A stretch of DNA of 64,000 bases from Balneola sp. (GTDB lineage: Bacteria > Bacteroidota > Rhodothermia > Balneolales > Balneolaceae): contig NZQV01000010.1 of the NCBI GenBank assembly GCA_002696035.1, forward strand, positions 186,001 through 250,000, written 5' to 3'. The position numbers and the translations under genes are program-made. The notes beneath the pieces are model-generated. The model made no database searches. It was not told where the DNA came from and saw nothing but the letters and a program-made list of their open reading frames with translations. Positions 32,508 to 42,123 of the stretch are shown one piece after another; the first letter of the stretch is position 1; each line of letters begins with the position of its first letter.

Positions 32508-33950
32508 CTAAAGTGCTGTTGCTAAGGAGATAACTTGTACAACATAATCGTTTGAGAACAAAAAGATCAGCAACCCTATAAAGACCAAAGAATGCAATCC
32601 AATTGTGATCATTAAATACATAAACCGATCTGCTCCCATAGCTTTTGAAGCATCGAAGGCTGAAATAATGAATGAAGCGAACCAGATCAAAACAAAAACT
32701 ACAGCCAGGGAAATAGTTAGCAGCGGCCAGGTATTGGTGAGGTAGAGGGTTACAATGATGGTGACGAGGACAAAATCGAGGTAGGTCAGTCCTGCATATA
32801 AATTGAGAGTCTGGCTGAAATGTGCCAGGTTTTTAGCGGGCAGATGTAACCAGAGTAGAGCGACCAGTTCTGTAAGAAGAATGACAATGGTGGCTGTAAG
32901 GAATAAGGAAATATAATTACTTCCGGCAACTGCCAAATAAGGAAAGTGGTTGAAAAAGGCTTGCAGACCCATTTCATTGATCAGGAGTTTAGCGGCTACG
33001 TAGGCAGTCATTCCCCCAAATATTGCGTGCGCTATTAACATCAGGATGCTTCCGGTGGCTAATCTTTCGCGGTAGTGGATGATATCATCTGCAAAAAAGC
33101 GGTGGGCCAGAAAATAACGAATGATCATAGGACGAATGTAGGGCAGGTATCGCATTTGTATAGCCAATCCGGCCCAAAGCAGGATTAATAAAACAACCAG
33201 AAAATTGGTAGAGCCGGAAGGCTGTTCAGGATCGGGAAGTGGAAGTAACCACTTGCCTGTTTTATTGAATTCAGTCAGACTGTGTGAAAACTGAGGGTAA
33301 GCCCCGAGGGTTGTCGAGAACCATTCAATATCTAAAAAAACGATCAGGGAGGGATCATTTATTGCCGTCTGCTGAAAAAGGGAGTCAAAATGTTGAATGG
33401 AGTTAATGGTGTGATCGCTGTCATCGAAATAGATAGCAAAAGGATCTGTTGGACGCTGAAATGTAAACCACTCCCGGCTGTTCATATAATAAAAAGTGGT
33501 TTCCGACTGCCCGGAAATTTGATTCAGAATGGGGGTGAAAGCTGAAGTGAAATTCTCGTCAAAACTCATACTGTTCGAGTAGAGACCGATTCCTCCAATA
33601 TTCGGATATGATGTAAACTGCTGAGTTAGTTCCTGCAGGGATGCTTGAATATCCTGCCTGTTCTCTTTCAATGTGGAAGTGATAAGGTATTGTTGTTCTG
33701 AGCGAATAAGAACGGAGATATTATGCCCCGAAAGGGTAAGCATGAGATCCCGGGTCGCTAAATCAGCATTCAACTCTATATAACGTATACCCAATCCATC
33801 AAGAGAGTCTAATTTTTGAGTAAGTAATTCAGTATCACTTTGCTCATCAATGACCAGTCCCATATAGGGTTGAGCCCATAGTGATCCGCTTAATCCGAAG
33901 ATCCCAAAAAAGAGAATCAGGACTAACAGATATGTCTTCTTCGCAATCAC
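32508..33950 (-). CDS. Exported multi-helix membrane protein with a periplasmic domain
   Basis: The 480-residue product has a signal peptide (residues 1-27, ending LWAQP), a soluble domain to about residue 245, and six or seven membrane helices to the C terminus. The soluble part contains alternating strands and helices, with GIRYIELNADLATRDLML, GGIGLYSNS and SLIVFLDIEWFSTT, which recall a TIM-barrel glycosidase-like fold. I cannot assign catalytic residues, and no named family was recognised. Its GTG start follows the miaB stop codon directly, so it is probably translated from the miaB transcript. Confidence 0.6.
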   Translation of the reverse strand: MIAKKTYLLVLILFFGIFGLSGSLWAQPYMGLVIDEQSDTELLTQKLDSLDGLGIRYIELNADLATRDLMLTLSGHNISVLIRSEQQYLITSTLKENRQDIQASLQELTQQFTSYPNIGGIGLYSNSMSFDENFTSAFTPILNQISGQSETTFYYMNSREWFTFQRPTDPFAIYFDDSDHTINSIQHFDSLFQQTAINDPSLIVFLDIEWFSTTLGAYPQFSHSLTEFNKTGKWLLPLPDPEQPSGSTNFLVVLLILLWAGLAIQMRYLPYIRPMIIRYFLAHRFFADDIIHYRERLATGSILMLIAHAIFGGMTAYVAAKLLINEMGLQAFFNHFPYLAVAGSNYISLFLTATIVILLTELVALLWLHLPAKNLAHFSQTLNLYAGLTYLDFVLVTIIVTLYLTNTWPLLTISLAVVFVLIWFASFIISAFDASKAMGADRFMYLMITIGLHSLVFIGLLIFLFSNDYVVQVISLATAL

Positions 33951-35309
33951 TCAGGCCAAAACCTCAGCTCCATAATATTCAGTCAGTGTAGTTTTCCGGA
34001 TCGGGCGGGCAATGAGTGTTGCGGAGGTCGAATCGGTTACTTCAACTTCCACATAATCGCCGGGCTCAAAATCCTTGCGATCAAATACACACATCTTGTT
34101 GGTGTCAGTTCGTCCGCTAAGCTGATCATCAGATTTTTTACTGGTACTTTCAACAAGCACCAAATATCGATTTCCGATCTCTTCTTTATTACGGCGTTCC
34201 TGAATTTCACGCTGCTGAGTTATGATCTCCGTCAGACGACGTTTTTTGACTTCCTCAGGCACATTATCCTCAAATTTCCGGGCAGCCAGTGTTCTTTCTC
34301 GTTCAGAATAGGCAAACATATAAGCCAGGTCATATTCCACTTCGGCCATCAATGATAGCGTTTGCTGGTGTTCCTCTTCGGTCTCATCACAAAAACCGGT
34401 AATGATATCTGTAGAAAGTGAAACGCCGGGAATTATGGCTTTCATTTTTTGAATGAGTTCCAGATAGCCTTCTCGCGTGTAAGGTCGACGCATACGCTCC
34501 AGCATAGAATCACTGCCGGCTTGTGCGGGAATGTGAATGTAATTACAGAGATTGGGTCGCTCGGCGATCAGGTGCAACAGATCGTCTGGGAAATCCTTGG
34601 GATGAGGGGAGGAGAAGCGGAAACGAATTTCGGGATCCACTTTACTTGATTCATCCATTAATTTAGTGAAAGTGTTCTCACCATCAAGGTAGGAATTCAC
34701 ATTTTGACCCAGCAGTGTGATCTCTTTGTATCCTTCATCGGAAAGTTGTTTGATCTCCTTAAGGATGGATTCCATTGGGCGGCTGCGTTCACGTCCACGG
34801 GTGAAAGGCACCACGCAAAATGCGCACATGTTGTCGCAACCTCGCATAATAGAAACAAAGGCATTGATGCCGTTTCCGGTGGTTCGAACCGGGGCAATAT
34901 CAGCGTAGGTCTCTTCGAGAGAAAGGAGTACGTTTACGGCTTTGCGTCCGTCATCCACTTCTTGAAGTAGGTTTGGGATATCCCGGTAGGCATCTGGGCC
35001 AACCACGATATCAACAAGGTGTTCTTGCTCAAGGATCTTGTCTTTGATGCGCTCGGCCATGCAGCCAAGAACACCTACGGTCATTTCACCTTTTTCTTCT
35101 TTAATTGAGCGAAGTTCTTTCAGGCGGTTCCAGACTCTTGTTTCTGCATTTTCGCGAATGGAACAGGTGTTTACCAAAACCACGTCAGCACTTTCGGCAT
35201 CGTGGACGGGTTTCATGCCTTCTTCCAGCAAAATGGAGTTTACGATCTCCGAATCTGCGAAGTTCATCTGGCAACCGTAAGTTTCTATGTAAAATTTCTT
35301 GTCAGTCAC
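33951..35309 (-). CDS. miaB: tRNA-2-methylthio-N6-dimethylallyladenosine synthase
   Basis: The 452-residue radical-SAM methylthiotransferase has an N-terminal domain with three auxiliary-cluster cysteines (YGCQMN, NTCSI, LGCMAE). The radical-SAM cluster [12 protein letters not shown] follows, and a C-terminal TRAM domain lies at about 385-450. It converts i6A37 of tRNA to ms2i6A using two iron-sulfur clusters and S-adenosylmethionine. Length and motif order match MiaB rather than RimO or MtaB. The start is GTG at 35309. A membrane-protein gene follows without any gap. Confidence 0.94.
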   Translation of the reverse strand: MTDKKFYIETYGCQMNFADSEIVNSILLEEGMKPVHDAESADVVLVNTCSIRENAETRVWNRLKELRSIKEEKGEMTVGVLGCMAERIKDKILEQEHLVDIVVGPDAYRDIPNLLQEVDDGRKAVNVLLSLEETYADIAPVRTTGNGINAFVSIMRGCDNMCAFCVVPFTRGRERSRPMESILKEIKQLSDEGYKEITLLGQNVNSYLDGENTFTKLMDESSKVDPEIRFRFSSPHPKDFPDDLLHLIAERPNLCNYIHIPAQAGSDSMLERMRRPYTREGYLELIQKMKAIIPGVSLSTDIITGFCDETEEEHQQTLSLMAEVEYDLAYMFAYSERERTLAARKFEDNVPEEVKKRRLTEIITQQREIQERRNKEEIGNRYLVLVESTSKKSDDQLSGRTDTNKMCVFDRKDFEPGDYVEVEVTDSTSATLIARPIRKTTLTEYYGAEVLA

Positions 35310-35350
35310 TGCACTAATTTTTTGTGTGAAATAAAGTATAAATGTACGAA

Positions 35351-36007
35351 TTATTGCTCTTCGGGAGCGTCAGGCCAAACATCCGGATGATCTCTCCAGC
35401 TTGAAAGTAAGTCCAAGTCATCGCAGTCGATCATGCCTTTTTCGATAGCTACATTTACCAAGGTGTTATAGTCGGTAAGGGTATAGATTGGTACATCGGT
35501 ATCCTGAAAACGGTTGTTGGCTTTATCGAAGCCATAGGTGAAAATGGAAAGAACGGCCTCTACATTGGCTCCAACAAACTTGAGCGCTTCCACTACCGAT
35601 ATGGCCGAGCCACCTGTTGAAATAAGATCTTCAATAATAACTGTTGACTCTCCTTTTCGAACACCACCTTCGATCTGATTTCCCATTCCATGTGCTTTTG
35701 CTTTTGCACGAACGTAGGCCATGGGCTTGTTCAAATTTGCAGCTACCCAGGCAGCATGTGGAATTCCTGCTGTTGCCGTTCCGGTGATGACATCCGTATC
35801 AGGGAATTTTTCTTGAATGATATTCGTGAATTCGTTCTCAATTTTATTACGAATTTCAGGAAACCGAAGTGTAAGCCGGTTATCACAGTAAATGGGGGAG
35901 TTCCAGCCTGAAGTCCATACAAAAGGATCGTTCGGGCGGAGAACCACGGCGTTAATATCAAGCAAATGAGCTGCTAACTCACGGGCAAAAGAAGTATTGA
36001 GTATCAT
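35351..36007 (-). CDS. pyrE: Orotate phosphoribosyltransferase
   Basis: The 218-residue protein shows the PRPP-binding loop [22 protein letters not shown] (around residues 120-140) and the N-terminal [16 protein letters not shown] for orotate. It also has [15 protein letters not shown] and [17 protein letters not shown], including the catalytic-loop lysines and histidine. It makes orotidine monophosphate from orotate and PRPP in pyrimidine synthesis. Other pyr genes are not nearby. Genes for tRNA modification and phospholipid synthesis flank it on the same strand. Confidence 0.93.
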   Translation of the reverse strand: MILNTSFARELAAHLLDINAVVLRPNDPFVWTSGWNSPIYCDNRLTLRFPEIRNKIENEFTNIIQEKFPDTDVITGTATAGIPHAAWVAANLNKPMAYVRAKAKAHGMGNQIEGGVRKGESTVIIEDLISTGGSAISVVEALKFVGANVEAVLSIFTYGFDKANNRFQDTDVPIYTLTDYNTLVNVAIEKGMIDCDDLDLLSSWRDHPDVWPDAPEEQ

Positions 36008-36056
36008 AAGTTTATAAAAATTCTATTTGTAGTACCGCTGCGAAGAGTGGCTTTTT

Positions 36057-36542
36057 TTAAACCATCCCAAAAACAGATGGGCCGACAAAAATAAGGCTTT
36101 TTAAGCAGATTAGCGCAAACAATCCTGCCAATAAATCATCCGTTAAAATTCCCCATTTTCCTCCAATATCCTGCACTTTTTTAATGCCCAGTGGTTTCAG
36201 TATATCAAAGAAACGGAACAGGAGAAAACCAGCTGCAAGAAGAGTGAGATCGGTTTGGAGGTCGCCAGAGAAGGATATTCCAATAAATACAAGACTTTGA
36301 CCTGCCCATTCATCCATGACCAAACAACCGGGATCTTTGCCAAATGTGTCTTCAAAATAACCGGAAACCCAAAGAGAAATGAGGGATGCAAGGATAAGCA
36401 GAATGAGAATGGCTCCGTAAATTTGTGCCTGGATCAACCCAAAAATGAGCGCTGTAACAGCGAGGCTGCCAAAGGTTCCCGGAGCTTTTGGAAGTGCACC
36501 CGAATACAATCCGGTTCCCAAAAAATATTTCAGGTGATCCAT
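36057..36542 (-). CDS. pgpA: Phosphatidylglycerophosphatase A
   Basis: The product is 161 residues from the ATG at 36542. It starts LGTGLYSGALPKAPGTFGSLA and includes DPGCLVMDEWAGQSLVF and GFLLFRFFDILKP with GGKWGILTDDLLAG, the acidic motifs of PgpA. Three or four membrane helices are visible. It dephosphorylates phosphatidylglycerol phosphate to phosphatidylglycerol, the step after PgsA. Its gene starts two bases after the pgsA stop, so the two consecutive enzymes are coupled. An in-frame upstream start at 36584 would overlap pgsA and adds residues not typical of the family. Confidence 0.9.
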   Translation of the reverse strand: MDHLKYFLGTGLYSGALPKAPGTFGSLAVTALIFGLIQAQIYGAILILLILASLISLWVSGYFEDTFGKDPGCLVMDEWAGQSLVFIGISFSGDLQTDLTLLAAGFLLFRFFDILKPLGIKKVQDIGGKWGILTDDLLAGLFALICLKSLIFVGPSVFGMV

Positions 36543-36544
36543 TT

Positions 36545-37132
36545 TTAGTCTTTTTGATTTCCTAAAACATCTTTGTTCACCCACAGATATTCGATCCCGG
36601 AGTATACTGTAAGAGCGGTAACAAACATCATGGCGTAGTATAAGATACCAGTGTTGAAGAATTGAACAGCGAGATCAGCGAATTCAATATCGGCTTGCTT
36701 AAAAACCCCGATCAGGATCACGGCATACAAAAAGATCATCTGCACCATGGTTTTGGCTTTGGCTGTAAACCGGGTTTCCAGGGTAATGTTTTTCCGATTG
36801 GTATACAGCCGTAGTAACGTAACCCCAACGTCTCTGATCACAATAAGTGAAACAGCCCACCAGGGAAATTGTTCAGGATCGAGAAAGGGAAGGCAGAGAA
36901 AACCGGCAAAGGTCAGGAATTTATCAGCAAGAGGATCTAAGAAGATCCCCAGCTTACTTTCGAGATTATAGCGGCGGGCAATTTTACCGTCAAAGAAATC
37001 GGTGACAGCAGCCGTGGCAAAAACGGCAATACTGAGCGAGCGCCAGATCAATTCATCCTGCACATACATAAATAGGAATATGGGGGCAAGGATGATCCGA
37101 AGGGAACTGAGTATGTTGGGTACGTGCTTCAT
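36545..37132 (-). CDS. pgsA: CDP-diacylglycerol-glycerol-3-phosphate 3-phosphatidyltransferase
   Basis: The 195-residue integral membrane protein has the CDP-alcohol phosphatidyltransferase signature. DFFDGKIARRYN followed by GIFLDPLADK fits D-G-x2-A-R-x8-G-x3-D-x3-D. Five or six membrane helices are visible. It forms phosphatidylglycerol phosphate from CDP-diacylglycerol and glycerol 3-phosphate. The start N-terminus MKHVPNILSSLRI is typical. Together with pgpA immediately downstream it gives the two-step route to phosphatidylglycerol. Confidence 0.93.
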   Translation of the reverse strand: MKHVPNILSSLRIILAPIFLFMYVQDELIWRSLSIAVFATAAVTDFFDGKIARRYNLESKLGIFLDPLADKFLTFAGFLCLPFLDPEQFPWWAVSLIVIRDVGVTLLRLYTNRKNITLETRFTAKAKTMVQMIFLYAVILIGVFKQADIEFADLAVQFFNTGILYYAMMFVTALTVYSGIEYLWVNKDVLGNQKD

Positions 37133-37214
37133 TCGTAGATTTTGTTGAGACTTAAACTTACGGATGAATTCATTTCATAACACAAGGATTTTTTATTCAG
37201 TGAGCAAGGGCTAA

Positions 37215-37260
37215 GGTGCATGGTTCAAGTTATATAAAATATCAACTTGAACCTTGCGCC
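37215..37260. repeat. Inverted repeat upstream of cinA
   Basis: GGTGCATGGTTCAAGTT (37215-37231) and AACTTGAACCTTGCGCC (37244-37260) pair at 15 of 17 positions around a 12-base AT-rich loop. It lies between the divergent pgsA and cinA genes, about 65 bases before cinA. No T run follows. It could be a dispersed palindrome or a leader structure. Confidence 0.6.
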
Positions 37261-37325
37261 TCAAAACTTGTGCCTGCAACAAATACCTGTGGAAATTGGG
37301 CGGCTTTATGTGGAATTTAGGCCCT

Positions 37326-38615
37326 ATGAAAGCACAGATCATCTCTATTGGCAATGAACTTCTTATTGGTGATACCGTTAATACCAACGCTTCCTGGATG
37401 GGAAAGTTTTTGACGGGAATAGGCTTTGAGGTTACTCAGGTTCATACTATTTCGGATGAGCTCGATCTCATCAAAAAAACTATCCGTCGCTCTATGGAGG
37501 AATCGGACCTTGTTATCTCCACTGGAGGACTTGGCCCTACACACGACGACATGACCAAGAAAGCCGTGGCTGATCTGTTTGATGTGGGCTACAAATTGGA
37601 TGAGGAAACGCTGGAATACATTAAAGCTATCTTTAAGGAGCGAAATATTCCCTTCTCAGAATCGAATCATGCGCAGGCTGAAGTTCCTGAAAATGCAAAG
37701 GTCCTGTTCAACAAAACGGGAACAGCTCCAGGAATGTGGTTTCATGAAAATAACACGTACCTGGCTGTTCTTCCCGGTGTGCCCAGTGAAATGAAATACC
37801 TGATGAAGAAAAGAGTAGCCTCGAAATTACGGGAAAGCTTTGGGCAACTTGGATATTTGTACTCTCACTACATTAAGACAGCCGGAATTGGAGAAAGCAC
37901 GCTGAGCGATGAGATCCTGGGAGATCTGTCCGATTATTTTGAGAATGGAATCAGCATGGCCTATCTGCCGGCTCCGGGAGGTGTTACATTGCGGTTGAAT
38001 GGAAGCGGGGCTACCAAAGAAGAAGCACAGGATAATCTGGAGAAATTGCGGGAAGCGATTTTTCAAAAAGCGGGAAAGTATATCTACGGGGAAGGAAAAG
38101 ACTTTACGATAAGCGAAGCAGTTGGGGAATTACTCATGAAAAACAGCTGGCGGATATCGGTGGCTGAAAGCTGTAGCGGTGGATTGATATCGAATACTTT
38201 TACCGACGTGCCCGGCAGCAGTGATTATTTTGATGGTGGAATTATTTCCTACGCAAATCATGTGAAGGTGAAGCAGCTTGGTGTTTTGCAGGATGATCTG
38301 GAATCGGTGGGGGCGGTCAGTAAAGAAGTTGCACTTCAGATGGCAAAAGGGGTAGCAGATAGACTTGGAACGGAAGTTGGTATTTCCACTACGGGAGTTG
38401 CAGGTCCCGGCGGAGGCACAGAGGAGAAACCGGTAGGAACCGTTTGGATGGGATTCTATCAAAAAGGAGGGGAACATTTTGCCATCAGGGCGATGTTCAC
38501 CAAAGACCGGCTCATCAACAAGGAGCGTACAAAAATGGTGCTGCTTGAGCTAACCCGACGCGTGTTGAAAGGAATTGAGCCTATGCCATACGATCTCAAA
38601 AAGCAGTTTTCTTGA
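37326..38615 (+). CDS. cinA: CinA-family protein (MoaB-like domain plus nicotinamide-nucleotide amidase)
   Basis: The product is 429 residues from the ATG at 37326. The N-terminal MoCF/MoaB-like domain starts AQIISIGNELLIGDTVNTNA and contains STGGLGPTHDDMTK. The C-terminal PncC-type amidase domain (about residues 265-420) contains VAESCSGGLISN with the catalytic serine and GVAGPGGGTEEKPVGTVW. CinA proteins hydrolyse ADP-ribose-type compounds and deamidate nicotinamide mononucleotide in pyridine-nucleotide salvage; the competence link is historical. Its stop codon overlaps the TTG start of the next gene by four bases. Confidence 0.9.
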   Translation: MKAQIISIGNELLIGDTVNTNASWMGKFLTGIGFEVTQVHTISDELDLIKKTIRRSMEESDLVISTGGLGPTHDDMTKKAVADLFDVGYKLDEETLEYIKAIFKERNIPFSESNHAQAEVPENAKVLFNKTGTAPGMWFHENNTYLAVLPGVPSEMKYLMKKRVASKLRESFGQLGYLYSHYIKTAGIGESTLSDEILGDLSDYFENGISMAYLPAPGGVTLRLNGSGATKEEAQDNLEKLREAIFQKAGKYIYGEGKDFTISEAVGELLMKNSWRISVAESCSGGLISNTFTDVPGSSDYFDGGIISYANHVKVKQLGVLQDDLESVGAVSKEVALQMAKGVADRLGTEVGISTTGVAGPGGGTEEKPVGTVWMGFYQKGGEHFAIRAMFTKDRLINKERTKMVLLELTRRVLKGIEPMPYDLKKQFS

Positions 38616-40585
38616 AGAAGATCTTTGGTCTACATATCATTTTTGTGGTGATAACTTTCCCGCTGTTTGCTCAGGTAGCCGATTCTGCAGCTGTGGATAC
38701 GAGTCGCACACAGATGATAGAAGAACCTGCTGAAAGTTCACTTCGAGAATCTTCCATTTCAACCCAAAAAGAAGAAGAACCTGACCCCGGCAAGATAACC
38801 CCGTGGACCGAGCAGATAGAGATCGGTTCAACCCAAATTACAAACGACAGTCTTTTGCGCTGGCAGATCTGGCCAAACTGGGGTGATTTTTATGCCTACC
38901 GAAAGGATGCTATCTCTTTTCGGCAAGGAACCATCGGGCGGGTTGATGCTTATCATATCAGCGGCTATGAACCGCAGGAGCAGCATGTGAAACTGGAGGG
39001 TCTTACCCTGAATCATCCTTTAACCGGAATTCCGAATTACAATCTGGTTCCGCATCGCAAACTTGGACGGGTTTCGGAATCGTATGCAGGGAATCTGTCT
39101 ACGGAACTAAAGATCAGAGATTTTTATATCACCAAACCCGTTAGTTACCTTATTTATGATGAGGCAAAAGGAGATTACCGGAACCTGGAGTTTTTGGTAT
39201 CGCAGAATTTTTCGGAGGCCACCAATGTGGAGATCTCGTTTTGGGATCGGAAAGGCGGTGCGTATTATCCGAATAATTCGGTAGCGGGAAGTCAGGCTTT
39301 TGCGAGAGTGTATCATCACCTGAATGATCGGTTGATGGTTCGCACTATGTACCTCCGAAATCAACTGGAGCGGGATGAACCTTTTGGCTATGCGGTGGGC
39401 GATCCGCTGGCTTTTACTTTTGATGAATTCAGCTCTATTCCCAATAACAGTACCGCAAACTCAGAGTATACCCGTTGGGATCTTATCACCGGAATTTATC
39501 AGCGAAAAGATTCATCATTAGCTGAGAATGGTGGGGTGGAGCTGTCCATCTCCAAAAATAAACAGAACTTATTTTTTGCACCTGATACCTTGAATCAGCA
39601 TCTCAGGAGTTTGAATGTTCGGGGATTTAAACGATTGGAATTCGGGAAATTTGAACTGAAGGGAGATGTGCAGTTATCGCAACATGCAGCACTTGAAAAC
39701 ACTCCAATATCCAAAAACAACTGGCTTGAATTTAGCGGAGAAACAAAAGCCGGCTATCATTTCACACCCGATATTTTACTTTATGCAAATGGGAATATTC
39801 AAACGAGAAACGATTCTCGGTCCGCCTACGAAACCGTAGTGGGATTGAAGGCTCTTTTATATAATAGGTTGAAATTACAAACCTCTGCAGCCTTATACAG
39901 TCAAATTCCGACGATGCAATCTTTGTATTGGAATGCAGGAAATTATTCCGGGAATGAGGAACTGGAAAATGAAGCAGGTCTTTCACTTTCAGGTAATCTT
40001 GATTTCGAACTGACGCCCACGATCACAATCGGAGCTTCGGGCAGAATGAAATCGGGTGAGAACAGCTCATTTATAACACCGGATAGTTCGTTTATCAATA
40101 GTGGTTCTTTCTTGAGGGGGAATGCGTCAGGCTATTTACGATTTCAAAATCATCGGTTTGAAATTGAGACTTCCGGGGTGATACAGCAGACGCAATTTGA
40201 GAATGAGACACCCGAAGTAGCCGCACTAAATCATCAGGACCAGATCATTTGGTTACGAAATTCAGGGTTTGTTAAAGGGTATGTTTTTGATCGGGCGGCT
40301 TATTTAAAAATGGGAGTTCGTACTTTATTTTCGCCGTTTTACTATTCTGCGCGCATGTTCAATACCGAATTGGGCTATTGGCAGGGCAGTAGCAGCTATC
40401 AGGAAATACCACCATTTTTCCGTTTAGATGCGGAACTTTCAGCCCGCGTTCGGGGAATAATGGTTGTAATGAGATGGGAAAATGCCCTTGACGGATTAGG
40501 TCAGGCAGGCTACTTTGAGGCGGCTGGATTTCCCATGCCGCCACGACGTTTAATTATTGGAATACGAGCACAATTCAGAAATTAA
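38612..40585 (+). CDS. Large outer-membrane beta-barrel (TonB-dependent-receptor-like)
   Basis: The 657-residue product has a signal peptide (residues 1-20, ending FAQVA), a Ser/Glu-rich linker and a plug-like section. The linker covers about residues 25-65. The plug-like section contains DAYHISGYEPQEQHVKLEG and ISFRQGTIGRV. Many amphipathic strands follow to the C-terminal IIGIRAQFRN. The layout resembles the barrel half of TonB-dependent receptors, but no TonB box or full plug is evident. Substrate is unknown. The TTG start overlaps the cinA stop (TTGA), and ftsX starts one base after its stop, so cinA, the barrel and ftsX appear to be one operon. Confidence 0.68.
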   Translation: MKKIFGLHIIFVVITFPLFAQVADSAAVDTSRTQMIEEPAESSLRESSISTQKEEEPDPGKITPWTEQIEIGSTQITNDSLLRWQIWPNWGDFYAYRKDAISFRQGTIGRVDAYHISGYEPQEQHVKLEGLTLNHPLTGIPNYNLVPHRKLGRVSESYAGNLSTELKIRDFYITKPVSYLIYDEAKGDYRNLEFLVSQNFSEATNVEISFWDRKGGAYYPNNSVAGSQAFARVYHHLNDRLMVRTMYLRNQLERDEPFGYAVGDPLAFTFDEFSSIPNNSTANSEYTRWDLITGIYQRKDSSLAENGGVELSISKNKQNLFFAPDTLNQHLRSLNVRGFKRLEFGKFELKGDVQLSQHAALENTPISKNNWLEFSGETKAGYHFTPDILLYANGNIQTRNDSRSAYETVVGLKALLYNRLKLQTSAALYSQIPTMQSLYWNAGNYSGNEELENEAGLSLSGNLDFELTPTITIGASGRMKSGENSSFITPDSSFINSGSFLRGNASGYLRFQNHRFEIETSGVIQQTQFENETPEVAALNHQDQIIWLRNSGFVKGYVFDRAAYLKMGVRTLFSPFYYSARMFNTELGYWQGSSSYQEIPPFFRLDAELSARVRGIMVVMRWENALDGLGQAGYFEAAGFPMPPRRLIIGIRAQFRN

Positions 40586-40586
40586 T

Positions 40587-41474
40587 ATGAGCATAAAATA
40601 CATTGTTAGAGAAGGATTTACCGGGATCAGACGCGCCAAACTGGCTGCTACCACTTCTATATTTTCATTGTTCATTGCGGTACTTCTGTTGGGGGTATTG
40701 TCTCGGGTAGGGTTCAATATTTATAGTCAGGCGATGTCTATCAAGGATATGATAGAGGTCGAGGTATTTTTATTTGATGTTGATGACCGGACCACCAACC
40801 AGATCAGGCAGCAGCTTGAGAACGAAGAGCTGGTTGAAGGGATCACTTATATTTCCAAAGACAGCGCATCGGCTGTCATGCGGCGTGAATTCGGATCTGG
40901 TGTTGAAGAACTGGCGGAGCTGAATTTCTTACCAGCCTCATATCGGCTGAACGTGAATACTGATGCCGGTGCTGATCAGGTAGAGAATATGGTATCCCGG
41001 TTAAGTAATATCCGCGGAGTTGACGAAGTAGAGTATAACGAAGCTTTGTTGAGAATGATGGAGTCGAACCTGAATACCTTTGCTATTTTAGGCGGTGGGC
41101 TGGGAATCCTGATCCTGCTGGCCGCGTTGATCCTGGTTTATAACACCATCCGGTTAACCATCTATGCCAAACGAGATCTGATCCGGGCGATGAAATTAGT
41201 GGGAGCTACCAACAAATTCATTCGAAGTCCCTTTATTGTAGAGGGATTGCTCCAGGGATTAATAGCCGGCGCACTTGCGGTGTTGAGTGTATTCCTGATC
41301 TTTGAATTCGCCATACCGTTTTACCTGGCCGATCTAGGCACTTTAAGCTGGCCTTTTGGAAGATGGTACTTCTTGGTAGGGTCCATGATGTTGCTTTCCA
41401 TTCTGATGGGCTGGTGGGGCAGTAGGTGGGCCGCACGGAGATTTATCAAGGAAACATACATATCTGCTGATTAG
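40587..41474 (+). CDS. ftsX: Cell-division protein FtsX
   Basis: The product is 295 residues from the ATG at 40587. It has four membrane helices (about 21-43, 163-190, 216-240 and 260-280) with a periplasmic domain between the first two. The periplasmic stretch VEVEVFLFD and the C-terminal permease-like half, with YNTIRLTIYAKRDLIRAMKLVGATNKFIRSPF written here in part as RAMKLVGATNKFIR, are FtsX landmarks. With the ATPase FtsE it activates peptidoglycan hydrolases during division. FtsE is not adjacent, which is common in Bacteroidota-type genomes. Confidence 0.9.
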   Translation: MSIKYIVREGFTGIRRAKLAATTSIFSLFIAVLLLGVLSRVGFNIYSQAMSIKDMIEVEVFLFDVDDRTTNQIRQQLENEELVEGITYISKDSASAVMRREFGSGVEELAELNFLPASYRLNVNTDAGADQVENMVSRLSNIRGVDEVEYNEALLRMMESNLNTFAILGGGLGILILLAALILVYNTIRLTIYAKRDLIRAMKLVGATNKFIRSPFIVEGLLQGLIAGALAVLSVFLIFEFAIPFYLADLGTLSWPFGRWYFLVGSMMLLSILMGWWGSRWAARRFIKETYISAD

Positions 41475-41504
41475 GCAGCTTAGCTCAAAATAAGGCGGCT
41501 GATG

Positions 41505-42005
41505 CTACTTGGCATCGGCTAATTTGCCATCACTTTTCTGGCGGAGTTCGCAAGCTTCCTTGTCGGTACAGGTTCCGAAAAAGTGGAGGGAGTGCCCGTC
41601 AATATCCATGTCATGAATTTCGGAAAGCATACGCTGGATCTCGCCGATTCTGGGATCACAAAATTCCAGAACGTGCCCACATTCACGGCAAATGATATGA
41701 TCGTGCTGCTGATACGCATAGGCGCGTTCGTAGTAATACTGGCTTTTCCCGAACTGCTGGCGCTGCACAAGTCCGCACTCAACCAAAAGGTCGAGCGTAT
41801 TATAAACCGTGGCCCGGGATACGCGAGTGCCGGCTTCTTTCATGTGAAAGAAGATATCATCGGCATCAAAATGGCCATCGGAAGTATAAATTTCTTCCAA
41901 TACCATAAAGCGCTCAGGGGTTTGACGCTGGTTTCGCTCCTTCAGGTACGAACGAAAAATTTCTTTAACTAAATGAACAGTTTCTTCGTGTGCTGGATGT
42001 GCCAT
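41505..42005 (-). CDS. fur: Fur-family metal-responsive repressor
   Basis: The 166-residue protein has the winged-helix N terminus with RNQRQTPERFMVLEEI and RVSRATVYNTLDLLVECGLV (recognition helix). A C-terminal dimerisation domain with DHIICRECGHVLEFCD and GTCTDKEAC supplies the structural zinc cysteines. The HxDxDD-like stretch FDADDIFFHM also fits. It could be Fur itself or a Zur/PerR relative; the sequence alone does not settle the metal. It is divergent from the acyl-CoA synthetase gene. The 19-bp palindrome at 21924-21942 is a candidate target. Confidence 0.88.
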   Translation of the reverse strand: MAHPAHEETVHLVKEIFRSYLKERNQRQTPERFMVLEEIYTSDGHFDADDIFFHMKEAGTRVSRATVYNTLDLLVECGLVQRQQFGKSQYYYERAYAYQQHDHIICRECGHVLEFCDPRIGEIQRMLSEIHDMDIDGHSLHFFGTCTDKEACELRQKSDGKLADAK

Positions 42006-42083
42006 AAATTCAATTAATTTCTGCCTATAATATACGAGATGTAAACTTGCTTATGAAACCCGTGTTTTTGATTTCAAGAATAT

Positions 42084-42091
42084 TATATTTG
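42084..42091 (+). promoter_or_regulatory. Candidate -7 element of the acyl-CoA synthetase gene
   Basis: TATATTTG fits TAnnTTTG and lies 32 bases before the start codon at 42124. No good TTG is placed 20 bases upstream, so the call is weak. Confidence 0.3.
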
Positions 42092-42123
42092 GGCGGAGTC
42101 ACAAAGGAACAAATCAGCTAATT

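Noticed and set aside
41483-41530. A GCTGATGC/GCATCGGC hairpin at the convergent ends of ftsX and fur as a terminator.
   Set aside because: There is no T run on either side and it overlaps the fur coding sequence, so I did not list it.
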